In this document: positions 1 to 7,316 of the stretch, piece after piece | Layout of the letters: every line of letters begins with the position of its first letter | Position numbering within the stretch: the stretch's first letter is position 1 | IMG/VR virus record: IMGVR_UViG_3300042890_000947 | Coordinates: 22,230-86,229 of that record | Length of the DNA stretch: 64,000 bases | Source of the DNA: a virus | Reading direction: 5' to 3' (one strand) | Notes under the pieces: generated by a model | The model's database searches: none | What the model was told of the DNA's origin: nothing | The model's input: the letters and a program-made list of their open reading frames with translations, nothing else | Program-made: the position numbers and the translations under genes

Positions 1-1
1 A

Positions 2-679
2 GAGTTTTTATTTCCAACTTATGAGCCGACATCAAAAAATCAAACGAAACATAAGATTGAAAGAATATATCCAGAATATGATGCGAAGTATGGCGAATGG
101 GGATGGATTTCACTCGACAAGGCCGGATGTTTAATCGACTATGTAGATGAAATTTGTAGAGATGTTGACAATCCTATCTGCGTTGAAATTGGAGTTTATG
201 CGGGTAAGAGTATTTTGCCTGTTGCTTTGGAATTAAAGAGAAATTACAAAGGTCAAATCTATGCCATTGATCCTTGGACAAATGAAGAAGCGACCAAAGG
301 ATATGAGGGTCCGCACTATGAATATTGGAGTCAAATCAATCTACAAGAAAAATTTCAATTGTTTAAGACGGTAATTAAGGAATTTGAATTAGACGAATAT
401 GTTGTAACACTCAAAGAAACAAGTGATAATGCTCCTGAACTAAAGAATATTAACTTGCTACATATCGATGGTCAGCATACCGATCAAGCTCTACGCGATG
501 CGAAAAAGTATGCTGTGAATGTTGAACTGAATGGATACTGTATTGTCGATGATGTTGATTGGGGTCAAGTTGAAAATGTACCTAAGTTCTTAGAAAAGAT
601 AGGATTCGTGCCTATTCATTCGGTAGGCTCTACGGCAATCTTTAAGAAACTTTGTTACAGAACAGATGTGGAAATTTAA
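2..679 (+). CDS. SAM-dependent methyltransferase-like protein (5' partial)
   Basis: The frame is open from position 2, so the gene begins before the window; about 225 residues are visible. The stretch VEIGVYAGKS (about nt 183-212) is a class I SAM-binding motif I. It is followed by HIDGQHTDQAL and GYCIVDDVDW, the pattern seen in Methyltransf_24/CmcI-like enzymes, where the DG/DD acidic residues bind metal or cofactor. A later TTG at 215 is internal and not a credible start. It sits at the head of the glycan-modification block, so a sugar O-methyltransferase role is inferred, not shown. Confidence 0.7.
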   Translation, partial: EFLFPTYEPTSKNQTKHKIERIYPEYDAKYGEWGWISLDKAGCLIDYVDEICRDVDNPICVEIGVYAGKSILPVALELKRNYKGQIYAIDPWTNEEATKGYEGPHYEYWSQINLQEKFQLFKTVIKEFELDEYVVTLKETSDNAPELKNINLLHIDGQHTDQALRDAKKYAVNVELNGYCIVDDVDWGQVENVPKFLEKIGFVPIHSVGSTAIFKKLCYRTDVEI

Positions 680-681
680 TT

Positions 682-2154
682 ATGAAGACAGTACTATTTT
701 ATCATATCTATTTGGACGATCTGGGTCATTGGTCATCAATTGTTAATGAACAGTTTTCCTGTGCTGTAGATTCGGGTCTATTTGATGCTACAGATGAAAT
801 GTATATCACATGTGTCAGCAACAGTTATTGGAAAACAAAGTGGTTTAGTGTTCTAGCTAATTCTTATTTTAAGAAAGCGGTAATCGAGGAAGTACCAGAT
901 CCTTTTGTTTCAGATCAAGATATGTTGAACCACTATCCTGATTTTACAAAAAATCAAGGCAATCATGGCGGAAATAAAAATACTGAATCCTATACCCATA
1001 GTAAAATCTATAATATGGCTCAAAAAGAAGACATGAAGATTTTGTATTTTCATGCGCGTGGTATAACTTTCAGTTTGAGAGGACTGTATGAGGCAAGAGA
1101 TAACAACAATGTTAAGTGGGCATATGATAATCAATATCAAAAGTCAACATATCTTTCTAGACAATTTTTAAATTGGGGAGCAATTGAAAATTGGAAAACA
1201 TTACATAAAGCTCTTGATACATATGATGTAGCCAGTTTCAATTACCAAACATATCTTATACCACATTTTGCTGGTAATACTTGGTGGGCAAAATCAAGCT
1301 ATCTGAGAACTCTCGGTGATCCTTCAAATCTAAATTGGTGGAACAGTTTTCTAGATAATTTAGGAGATGTTAGATCGATAATAGGATCTAACAGATATAG
1401 AGATGAATTCTGGATCAATTCAAATCCAGAGGCCAAGTTGTATAACTTTGTTGATATAAAAGAGAACGAGAATCCCCTTAAGAACATAGTTCATAGACCA
1501 GTGTATGAGAATAAGGCTCATCATCCTCTTCCAGAACCTGAAAAGCCTAAGCCCACTGAACAAGAATTAATGTTCAATGTGAACAAAGGCATGAACAAGA
1601 GAGCCTTTATAGTAGACAACTTCTATTCAGATCCTCTTGCTATTCGGGCTTTCGCGCAGCAGCAAGAATATGTCGAAGGTGGTTTTGGTCGTGGGTTTAT
1701 AGGAAAAAGAACAGTTAAGCAGTTTCTTTTTCCTGAAGTCAAGAGATCATTCGAATCTATTTTAAATATGAAAATTACCAAGTGGGAAGACTATGGTATG
1801 AATGGTAGATTCCAACTCAATACCGCAGGAGAACCAGTAGTATATCACTGTGACTTCCAAAAATATGCTGCTATGATCTTTCTAACACCAGATGCTCCGC
1901 CATCGTGTGGAACATCTACTTTCATGCATAAAAAGAGTAGAGTTCATCATAACTCTAGTCCACGCATCAATGAAGTTTTCTATGGTAGCAACCACCTTGA
2001 TGGAACTCCATTTGAAAGAGTTGATAAGTTCGGAAACATATTCAATAGATTGGTCATCTTTGACGGCGGATGCATCCATGCTGCCAGCGAATATTTTGGC
2101 ATAACTATGGATGATGCTAGACTGTGGCATATGTTCTTCTTTGACGCAGAATAA
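682..2154 (+). CDS. Two-domain protein: glycosyltransferase-like N-domain plus 2OG-Fe(II) oxygenase-like C-domain
   Basis: The ATG at 682 directly follows the upstream stop and gives 490 residues; an upstream TTG at 652 overlaps the previous gene and is unlikely. Residues 1 to about 280 (FYHIYLDDLGHWSSI at the N-terminus) resemble the whole of the protein at 39451-40263, a phage-type glycosyltransferase-like family. The C-terminal ~190 residues look like a 2OG-Fe(II) dioxygenase of the DUF6445 kind: YHCD (HxD near residue 389), GTSTF, a distal CIHAAS histidine near residue 465 and a following arginine (ARLWH). The fusion suggests glycosylation coupled to hydroxylation of a target; the substrate is unknown. 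Confidence 0.6.
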   Translation: MKTVLFYHIYLDDLGHWSSIVNEQFSCAVDSGLFDATDEMYITCVSNSYWKTKWFSVLANSYFKKAVIEEVPDPFVSDQDMLNHYPDFTKNQGNHGGNKNTESYTHSKIYNMAQKEDMKILYFHARGITFSLRGLYEARDNNNVKWAYDNQYQKSTYLSRQFLNWGAIENWKTLHKALDTYDVASFNYQTYLIPHFAGNTWWAKSSYLRTLGDPSNLNWWNSFLDNLGDVRSIIGSNRYRDEFWINSNPEAKLYNFVDIKENENPLKNIVHRPVYENKAHHPLPEPEKPKPTEQELMFNVNKGMNKRAFIVDNFYSDPLAIRAFAQQQEYVEGGFGRGFIGKRTVKQFLFPEVKRSFESILNMKITKWEDYGMNGRFQLNTAGEPVVYHCDFQKYAAMIFLTPDAPPSCGTSTFMHKKSRVHHNSSPRINEVFYGSNHLDGTPFERVDKFGNIFNRLVIFDGGCIHAASEYFGITMDDARLWHMFFFDAE

Positions 2155-2167
2155 TTTTTTTAAACAC

Positions 2168-2198
2168 TTGACTTGAGACATAGGATGTGATATAAATA
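2168..2198 (+). promoter_or_regulatory. Sigma70-like promoter of hsp20 with T4-late-like TATAAATA
   Basis: TTGACT at 2168-2173 and TATAAA at 2191-2196 are separated by 17 bases. The -10 region reads TATAAATA (2191-2198), which is also the T4 late promoter core. The spacer ends GGATGTGA, shared with the promoter at 30199. Predicted start of transcription is near 2203, giving a leader of about 57 bases to hsp20. Confidence 0.65.
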
Positions 2199-2203
2199 TG
2201 TAT

Positions 2204-2262
2204 GTCTTCGCCTGAATGGGAAGACTTAAACAACTAACTTGCTAAACAGGAGTTAACACATG
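2204..2262 (+). promoter_or_regulatory. ROSE-like RNA thermometer in the hsp20 leader
   Basis: Two hairpins fill the short leader. Hairpin I pairs GTCTTC (2204-2209) with GAAGAC (2220-2225). Hairpin II pairs TAACTTGCT (2235-2243) with AGGAGTTA (2248-2255) around an AAAC loop, leaving G2241 bulged. The 3' arm is the Shine-Dalgarno sequence AGGAG. A UYGCU strand with a bulged G opposite the SD is the diagnostic motif of ROSE thermometers of alpha- and gammaproteobacterial small heat shock genes. The pairing is seen; heat response is inferred. Confidence 0.6.
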
Positions 2263-2793
2263 ACTATCAATAAAATCCCCTTTTTCGATCCTATGTCTTT
2301 TTCTCTTCCGAAGCAGTTCAATACCACAATTGGATTTGAACCAATCTTGAAGAGACTTTCGGAAATGTCAGAAACCCTTCCTAAGATTCCTACTTATCCG
2401 CCTTACAATATCAGACAGACTGGTGAAAACACCTACGTTATTGAAATCGCTGTTGCTGGTTTTGGCAAGCAGGATCTGGAACTTGAGCTAGAAGATGGTA
2501 AGCTTACCGTCAAGGGCAATATTCATACAAATGACACCGACGACAATTATATCTTCAAGGGAATTGCAGAACGTGCTTTCACTCGCCAGTTCGCTCTGGC
2601 CGATACAATTGAAATTAAGAATGCTGATTTGATTAACGGTATGCTAAAGATTTGGCTTGAACGCTTCATTCCTGAAGATAAGAAGCCAAAGAAAATCAAC
2701 ATCGGCGAAAAGACTGAATCCAAGAAAGAACTTCTCAACGAGGATGGCAATACTGCCACCAAAGAGTATCTACAAGATAGATCGGAGAAGTAA
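2260..2793 (+). CDS. hsp20: Small heat shock protein Hsp20 (IbpA-like)
   Basis: 177 residues. The alpha-crystallin domain spans about residues 45-140: PPYNIRQTGENTYVIEIAVAGF, then DLELELEDGKLTVKG, and GIAERAFTRQFALAD, ending with NGMLKIWLERFIPEDKKPKKI. An ATP-independent holdase chaperone; phage copies are common in T4-like cyanophages, where a role in virion assembly or stress protection is proposed. It has its own promoter and a ROSE-like leader, and overlaps the DUF3563 gene by one base (TAATG). Start supported by AGGAG nine bases upstream. Confidence 0.93.
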   Translation: MTINKIPFFDPMSFSLPKQFNTTIGFEPILKRLSEMSETLPKIPTYPPYNIRQTGENTYVIEIAVAGFGKQDLELELEDGKLTVKGNIHTNDTDDNYIFKGIAERAFTRQFALADTIEIKNADLINGMLKIWLERFIPEDKKPKKINIGEKTESKKELLNEDGNTATKEYLQDRSEK

Positions 2794-2942
2794 TGATAAG
2801 AACACTGAAGAAACTATTCACTCGCAAGAGTGAGCATGATCGTATGTATGATTATCTTTGTCAAGCTACCGATCAAGCTCACTTAGAATGGCTTCAGCGT
2901 GAATGGGACCGCAAGTCCTATAACGATAGGAGACATTGGTAA
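2793..2942 (+). CDS. DUF3563-like small protein
   Basis: 49 residues, starting in TAATG overlap with hsp20, so translationally coupled. Begins MIRTLKKLFTRKSEHDR and continues YLCQATDQAHLEWLQREWDR, matching the pattern of proteobacterial DUF3563 proteins (basic N-terminus, then YLxxAxDxxxLExxxRExD). Function unknown. It ends with TAATG into a 15-codon open frame that I do not call, followed by a terminator. Confidence 0.6.
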   Translation: MIRTLKKLFTRKSEHDRMYDYLCQATDQAHLEWLQREWDRKSYNDRRHW

Positions 2943-2998
2943 TGGCTCCTTATACTAATGAAGAAGCTGATTGGCTATCTGGCCAATGACACTACATA

Positions 2999-3028
2999 CT
3001 GAGGAGCAATAACGCTCCTCAGTTTTTA
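2999..3028 (+). terminator. Rho-independent terminator after hsp20 operon
   Basis: Perfect 9-bp stem CTGAGGAGC/GCTCCTCAG with AATAAC loop, followed by TTTTT. It separates hsp20-DUF3563 from pstS. Confidence 0.9.
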
Positions 3029-3042
3029 TTATGGAGAAATGT

Positions 3043-4014
3043 ATGAATAAGACTATGCTTACTCTTGCTGCTGTTCTGTTTGCTTTTGGTACCAGTTCAG
3101 TTTATGCTACCAGTGATGTTATCCGTATTGTAGGATCATCTACAGTTTATCCCTTCACAACCACTGTCGCAGAACAGTTCGCTAAGAAGAATGGTGTTTC
3201 AGCACCAATCGTTGAAGCAACTGGCACTGGTGGTGGTATCAAGATGTTCTGTGCTGGTAACGGTCCGGATACTCCTGATGCTGTGAATGCTTCTCGTAAG
3301 ATGAAGGATGAAGAGAAGAAGATTTGTGCTGAGAATGGTGTAGAAAACATCACCGAAATGGCAATCGGTATTGATGCCATTGTAGTCGCAATGTCTAAGG
3401 ATCATCCTGGCATCAACCTATCAACAAACGATATCTATCGCGCTCTTGCGAAGTATGTGGTTGTTGATGGTAAGTTTGTCGAAAATCCAGTAAAGACTTG
3501 GAATGAGGTTCGTTCTGATCTTCCTTCTGACAAGATTGAAGTTCTTGGCCCGCCGCCAACTTCAGGTACGCGCGACTCATTTGTAGAGTTGGTATTTGAG
3601 AAGGAATGCAAGGCTGACATTAAGAATAACAACTTGATCGTTTCAGAAGAAGATACAAAGGCATTCTGTCAATCAGTTCGTGAAGATGGCGCATACATCG
3701 AAGCGGGTGAGAATGATAATCTAATCGTTCAGAAGCTTCAATCGAATCCTGCTGCTCTCGGTATCTTTGGTTATTCATTCCTTGAAGAGAACCTAAACAC
3801 TATTCAGGGCGCAACAATCAATGATGTTGCACCAGAATATGATGCTATCGCTGCTGGTAATTATCCAATCGCTCGTAAGCTCTATGTTTATTTCAAGGGA
3901 TCACACTTTGAATCAAATCCAGACTTGAAGAAGTTTATGGATGAATATCAGAGCGACGAAGCTATTGGCGAAGAAGGATATTTGGCTGAGAAGGGTCTTA
4001 TCCCGCTTAAGTAA
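3043..4014 (+). CDS. pstS: Periplasmic phosphate-binding protein PstS
   Basis: 323 residues from the ATG at 3043, which has GGAGAA five bases upstream; the ATG at 3031 would place that SD inside the gene. Signal peptide: MNKTMLTLAAVLFAFGTSSVYA, cleavage after AYA-like site (VYA). Phosphate-ligand motifs of PstS are present: IVGSSTVYPF (T/S loop), ATGTGGGI, ASRKMKDEE and PPPTSGTRDSF (SGT-R). Family role: binds periplasmic phosphate for the host PstCAB transporter. In marine phages pstS is an auxiliary metabolic gene boosting phosphate uptake during infection. No Pho box was recognised upstream. Confidence 0.93.
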   Translation: MNKTMLTLAAVLFAFGTSSVYATSDVIRIVGSSTVYPFTTTVAEQFAKKNGVSAPIVEATGTGGGIKMFCAGNGPDTPDAVNASRKMKDEEKKICAENGVENITEMAIGIDAIVVAMSKDHPGINLSTNDIYRALAKYVVVDGKFVENPVKTWNEVRSDLPSDKIEVLGPPPTSGTRDSFVELVFEKECKADIKNNNLIVSEEDTKAFCQSVREDGAYIEAGENDNLIVQKLQSNPAALGIFGYSFLEENLNTIQGATINDVAPEYDAIAAGNYPIARKLYVYFKGSHFESNPDLKKFMDEYQSDEAIGEEGYLAEKGLIPLK

Positions 4015-4017
4015 TAC

Positions 4018-4046
4018 TTGACAATCTGGAGAGGATGATATATACT
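4018..4046 (+). promoter_or_regulatory. Sigma70-like promoter for the glycan gene cluster
   Basis: TTGACA (4018-4023), 17-base spacer containing GGATGATA, and TATACT (4041-4046). The -10 box sits in the loop of the hairpin at 4028-4058. Drives the gene at 4077 and possibly the long overlapping run to 16782. Confidence 0.6.
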
Positions 4047-4065
4047 ATCATCTTCTCCTTTCTTT
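4028..4065 (+). terminator. pstS terminator with embedded -10 box
   Basis: A 13-bp stem (one G-U) formed by 4028-4040 and 4046-4058, five-base loop TATAC, followed by TTTCTTT. It should end readthrough from pstS, while the nested promoter starts RNA inside the 3' arm and so escapes the hairpin. Confidence 0.6.
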
Positions 4066-4076
4066 ATAGGTATATT

Positions 4077-4826
4077 ATGAAACTCATTATTGAAAAGTCT
4101 GTGGTCGTTGTTACCCCTACAGTAGGTTCAGCAAAACTTGCTGATGCTGTTGAGAGCGTTGCGAATCAGACATATAAAAATCTCACACATCTTTTGGTTC
4201 TAGATGGAACTGAACATCTAGAACGTTTTAATAAAAATCTTGTGCACCAAGATAAGGATCATTGGAATCTTCAATTTATGTTTCTACCTTGGAACACTGG
4301 AGGGACTGGTGGCAAATTCTACGGGCATCGCATCTATGCTGGTGTTCCTCATTTTCTCAATGCTGATTATGTCTTTTTTCTTGATGAAGATAATTGGTAT
4401 GAACCCGATCATGTGAGAACTCTTGTAGAGGTGCTTGATCGTGGTAACGATTTCGCATACTCATTCCGCAAAATATACTCCCCCGATAAGACATATATCG
4501 CAGACGATAACTGTGAAGCACTAGGCAAATGGCCAATCTATTTCTCTCACAATGATCCGCAGTATCTTGTTGATACATCTTCGTTTGCCTTCAATACAAA
4601 ATTCCTACAGAAGACTTGTCATTTATGGCATTCTGGTTGGGGCGGTGATCGCAGATATCTTTACAGTGTATTAGCTCAGAATCCTAAGTGGGATACAAGT
4701 TATAAACACACTCTCTGTTATAGAACAGACGCAAATCCAAATTCTCCTGATGCTGATTTCTTCATCAAGGGCAACGAACAACAGCTTGAACATTATAATG
4801 GAGCATTACCATGGATTACAAATTAG
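4077..4826 (+). CDS. Glycosyltransferase family 2-like protein
   Basis: 249 residues from ATG 4077; an upstream ATG at 4035 lies in the promoter hairpin. N-terminus VVVVTPTVGSAKLADAVESV followed by NQTYKNLTHLLVLDG is the GT-A fold nucleotide-sugar binding pattern, and YVFFLDEDNWYEPDHV supplies the DxD-type metal motif (DED) followed by a GT2-type W-PDHV. Transfers an activated sugar to an unknown acceptor in the cytoplasm. First gene of a run of overlapping surface-glycan genes. Confidence 0.8.
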   Translation: MKLIIEKSVVVVTPTVGSAKLADAVESVANQTYKNLTHLLVLDGTEHLERFNKNLVHQDKDHWNLQFMFLPWNTGGTGGKFYGHRIYAGVPHFLNADYVFFLDEDNWYEPDHVRTLVEVLDRGNDFAYSFRKIYSPDKTYIADDNCEALGKWPIYFSHNDPQYLVDTSSFAFNTKFLQKTCHLWHSGWGGDRRYLYSVLAQNPKWDTSYKHTLCYRTDANPNSPDADFFIKGNEQQLEHYNGALPWITN

Positions 4827-5392
4827 TACTACCCGGCCAAGAAGTGATAGAATCAAACAGTCTTTCTCATTTAACATTAGAATACTTAAAAACGTATGCT
4901 TCAGGTGATATTTTTGTTGAAACTGGCACATATCTCGGTGATACTGTAAGACTTGCTCTTGAGCATGGTTTTAAGAAGATACATTCGATTGAGTTGAACA
5001 AGAAGCTTTATGATGATGCTGTAGAAATGTTTAAGGATGAACCAGCCGTGAAGATTTGGCTTGGCGATTCTGCCGAGATTCTTCCTGTTATCATTAATGA
5101 GATTGGAGATAACCGTGCTACTTTCTGGTTAGACGCTCACGCATCTGGACCTCTTGTTGGTGGCAAGAGCGGAGGTTCTCCTGTGGTAGATGAGTTAGCT
5201 ATCATTAATGCTAGTGTTTGTAAAGAACACACTATCTTTATTGATGATAAGAGATTATTTGGTTCGGCCGAATGGTCTTATGTGAGTTTATCAAGTGCTA
5301 TGGAAAATCTTTTAAAGATAAATCCAAAATATAGAATTGAATTTCTTGATGGACACATTCCTAATGATGTGATTTGCGCGAGAGTAGAATAA
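4811..5392 (+). CDS. SAM-dependent methyltransferase-like protein
   Basis: 193 residues, overlapping the previous gene by 16 bases. DIFVETGTYLGDTVRLAL is a class I methyltransferase motif I, IHSIELNKKLYDDA gives the acidic residue that binds the SAM ribose, and RATFWLDAHASG matches the FxLDAH motif of phage and cyanobacterial methyltransferase-like proteins. Probably modifies a sugar or nucleotide-sugar; substrate unknown. Confidence 0.6.
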   Translation: MDYKLVLPGQEVIESNSLSHLTLEYLKTYASGDIFVETGTYLGDTVRLALEHGFKKIHSIELNKKLYDDAVEMFKDEPAVKIWLGDSAEILPVIINEIGDNRATFWLDAHASGPLVGGKSGGSPVVDELAIINASVCKEHTIFIDDKRLFGSAEWSYVSLSSAMENLLKINPKYRIEFLDGHIPNDVICARVE

Positions 5393-6297
5393 TGGGTAAA
5401 GACTTAATTATTGGTGGCGCTTCTGGCTACACCTGGGATCAATTGAAGTACTGGGTCAATTCAATTCAGCTTTCTGGTTTTGCTGGTGATGTTGTTCTAG
5501 TCGCAACAAACATCACTAAAGAGACAATTGATAAGCTCACAAGCAAGGGTGTTATTCTTGAATTGTATGGCAATAAGGATGCTGAAGGCAACTTTACAGC
5601 ACACACAAATGGTGCGCCTCATGTAGAACGCTTCTTCTATATCTGGAACTACATCAGACAAAATCTAGATTTATATGATTTCGTGATCACGACGGACACG
5701 CGCGATGTTGTGTTTCAGCAGAATCCCTCTGCTTGGCTTGATGAGATGATTTTCTCTGGTCGTGAAACTATTGTTGTAGCTTCTGAGGGAATGAAATATG
5801 AAGACGAGCCTTGGAGCAATAACAATTTATTAGAATCTTTCGGACCATATTTCCATAGCATATATAAGTCGAATCCAATTTTCAACGTTGGTACTATTGC
5901 GGGCGAAGCTGCGTACATTGCTGACTTACTATTTTTGATCTTCCAGTTGTCTATCAACAGACCTATTCCGATTGTTGATCAAGCTGTATTCAATATCATT
6001 CTTCAACAGAAGCCGTATAAGGATATTGTTAAGTTCTCATACAACTCTGATGGGTGGGCAATTCAGCTTGGCACAACAATTGAGGCGGTAAAGTCTGGCG
6101 CTGGTGATATTGGCATGAGCGTAGCACAGAATCCATCAAACATGATTCTATATCAAGCTAAGTATTTTGATGAGCAACCGCGACTAACTGCTGATGGTTA
6201 TGTTGAGAACGAAAAAGGCAATAGATTTGTAATTGTTCACCAATATGATCGCACTAATTCTTGGAAAAATAAGATTATGGAGAAGTATAATGACTAA
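5392..6297 (+). CDS. Glycosyltransferase-like protein (GT-A type)
   Basis: 301 residues; starts in a TAATG overlap with the preceding stop. N-terminal LIIGGASGYTWDQLKYWVNS, then FAGDVVLVATNIT, resembles nucleotide-sugar transferase-like proteins, and FVITTDTRDVVFQQNP contains a DTRD sequence in the place of the DxD metal-binding motif. NVGTIAGEAAYIADLL and VDQAVFNIIL fit the C-terminal acceptor-side pattern of such transferases. Acceptor and sugar unknown. Confidence 0.55.
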   Translation: MGKDLIIGGASGYTWDQLKYWVNSIQLSGFAGDVVLVATNITKETIDKLTSKGVILELYGNKDAEGNFTAHTNGAPHVERFFYIWNYIRQNLDLYDFVITTDTRDVVFQQNPSAWLDEMIFSGRETIVVASEGMKYEDEPWSNNNLLESFGPYFHSIYKSNPIFNVGTIAGEAAYIADLLFLIFQLSINRPIPIVDQAVFNIILQQKPYKDIVKFSYNSDGWAIQLGTTIEAVKSGAGDIGMSVAQNPSNMILYQAKYFDEQPRLTADGYVENEKGNRFVIVHQYDRTNSWKNKIMEKYND

Positions 6298-7315
6298 GAC
6301 TGTATTGATTACTGGCGGCGCTGGCTTTATCGCACACCATGTTGTGGGACATTTATTGGATAATACAGACTGGAATATTATCACATTAGATAGACTTGAT
6401 TATTCTGGCAATTTGAATAGATTATATGAAGTCACTCATGATCGTCCTTCCGATCAAACAAAGAGAGTTCGTACTGTTTTTCATGATTTGAAGGCTGAAC
6501 TTAATCCTCTCGTACAGAATTTTGTTGGTAAGCCAGATATCATTCTTCATTTGGCAGCAGCTTCACATGTGGATCGTTCTATTTCACATCCTATAGAATG
6601 TATTACAGATAATGTCATGGGCACAGCTAACTTGCTTGAGTACGCGCGTAGACTTGATAATCTTGAAATGTTCCTTTATTTTAGTACTGATGAAATCTTT
6701 GGTGTAGCACCTCCCGGTGTTGCGTACAAGGAACGTGATCGTTACAACTCGACCAATCCTTACTCAGCATCTAAGGCAGGCGCAGAAGAACTGTGTGTTG
6801 CGTATGAGAACACATACAAGATGCCAATGATGGTCACTCACACAATGAACGTGTTTGGCGAACGTCAGACTCCAGAGAAGTTTATTCCTCTGTCTATTAA
6901 GAAGGTACTACACGATGAAGTAGTGACTATTCATGCTGATCCCACAAAGACAAGAGCAGGATCTCGTTTCTATGTTCATGCTAAGGATGTGGCTGACGCA
7001 CTGTTATTCTTATTACAGAATAATCCACAGATTGAACCAGATTTTGGTATGGCAAAGTGTCGCAAATTTAATATTGTTGGTAAAGAAGAAGTGGACAATC
7101 TTTCTCTTGCTAAGATGATTGCTGCCGCTCAGAATAAGGAACTAAAATATGAGATGGTTGATTTTCATACTTCTAGACCAGGTCACGATCTTAGGTATGC
7201 TCTCTCTGGTGATCTTATGCGGTCACTTGGTTGGGAACCTAGACTTGCTTTAAGTGAGCGCATCAAGGAAGTATCTGATTGGTATATGAATAATACCAAA
7301 TGGTTAGGAATGTAA
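6290..7315 (+). CDS. NAD-dependent sugar dehydratase/epimerase (dTDP-glucose 4,6-dehydratase-like)
   Basis: 341 residues from ATG 6290, overlapping the preceding gene by eight bases. Extended SDR: GGAGFIAHHV (NAD-binding glycine loop), LHLAAASHVDRSI, FSTDEIFG (active-site S-T-DE as in RmlB) and YSASKAGAE (catalytic YxxxK). HTMNVFGERQTPEKFIP is the typical substrate loop of 4,6-dehydratases. Makes a 4-keto-6-deoxy sugar nucleotide, the usual first step to deoxysugars, which fits the C-methyltransferase and fucosyltransferase downstream. Confidence 0.85.
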   Translation: MTKTVLITGGAGFIAHHVVGHLLDNTDWNIITLDRLDYSGNLNRLYEVTHDRPSDQTKRVRTVFHDLKAELNPLVQNFVGKPDIILHLAAASHVDRSISHPIECITDNVMGTANLLEYARRLDNLEMFLYFSTDEIFGVAPPGVAYKERDRYNSTNPYSASKAGAEELCVAYENTYKMPMMVTHTMNVFGERQTPEKFIPLSIKKVLHDEVVTIHADPTKTRAGSRFYVHAKDVADALLFLLQNNPQIEPDFGMAKCRKFNIVGKEEVDNLSLAKMIAAAQNKELKYEMVDFHTSRPGHDLRYALSGDLMRSLGWEPRLALSERIKEVSDWYMNNTKWLGM

Positions 7316-7316
7316 T

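Noticed and set aside
2942-2989. 15-codon frame MAPYTNEEADWLSGQ after the DUF3563 gene
   Set aside because: It has a TAATG overlap but is too short to support as a gene and may just be trailer sequence before the terminator.
3043-4014. pstS as evidence that the window is host chromosome
   Set aside because: The flanking genes are phage-type, there are no pstCAB or pho genes, and pstS is a known auxiliary gene in T4-like phages.
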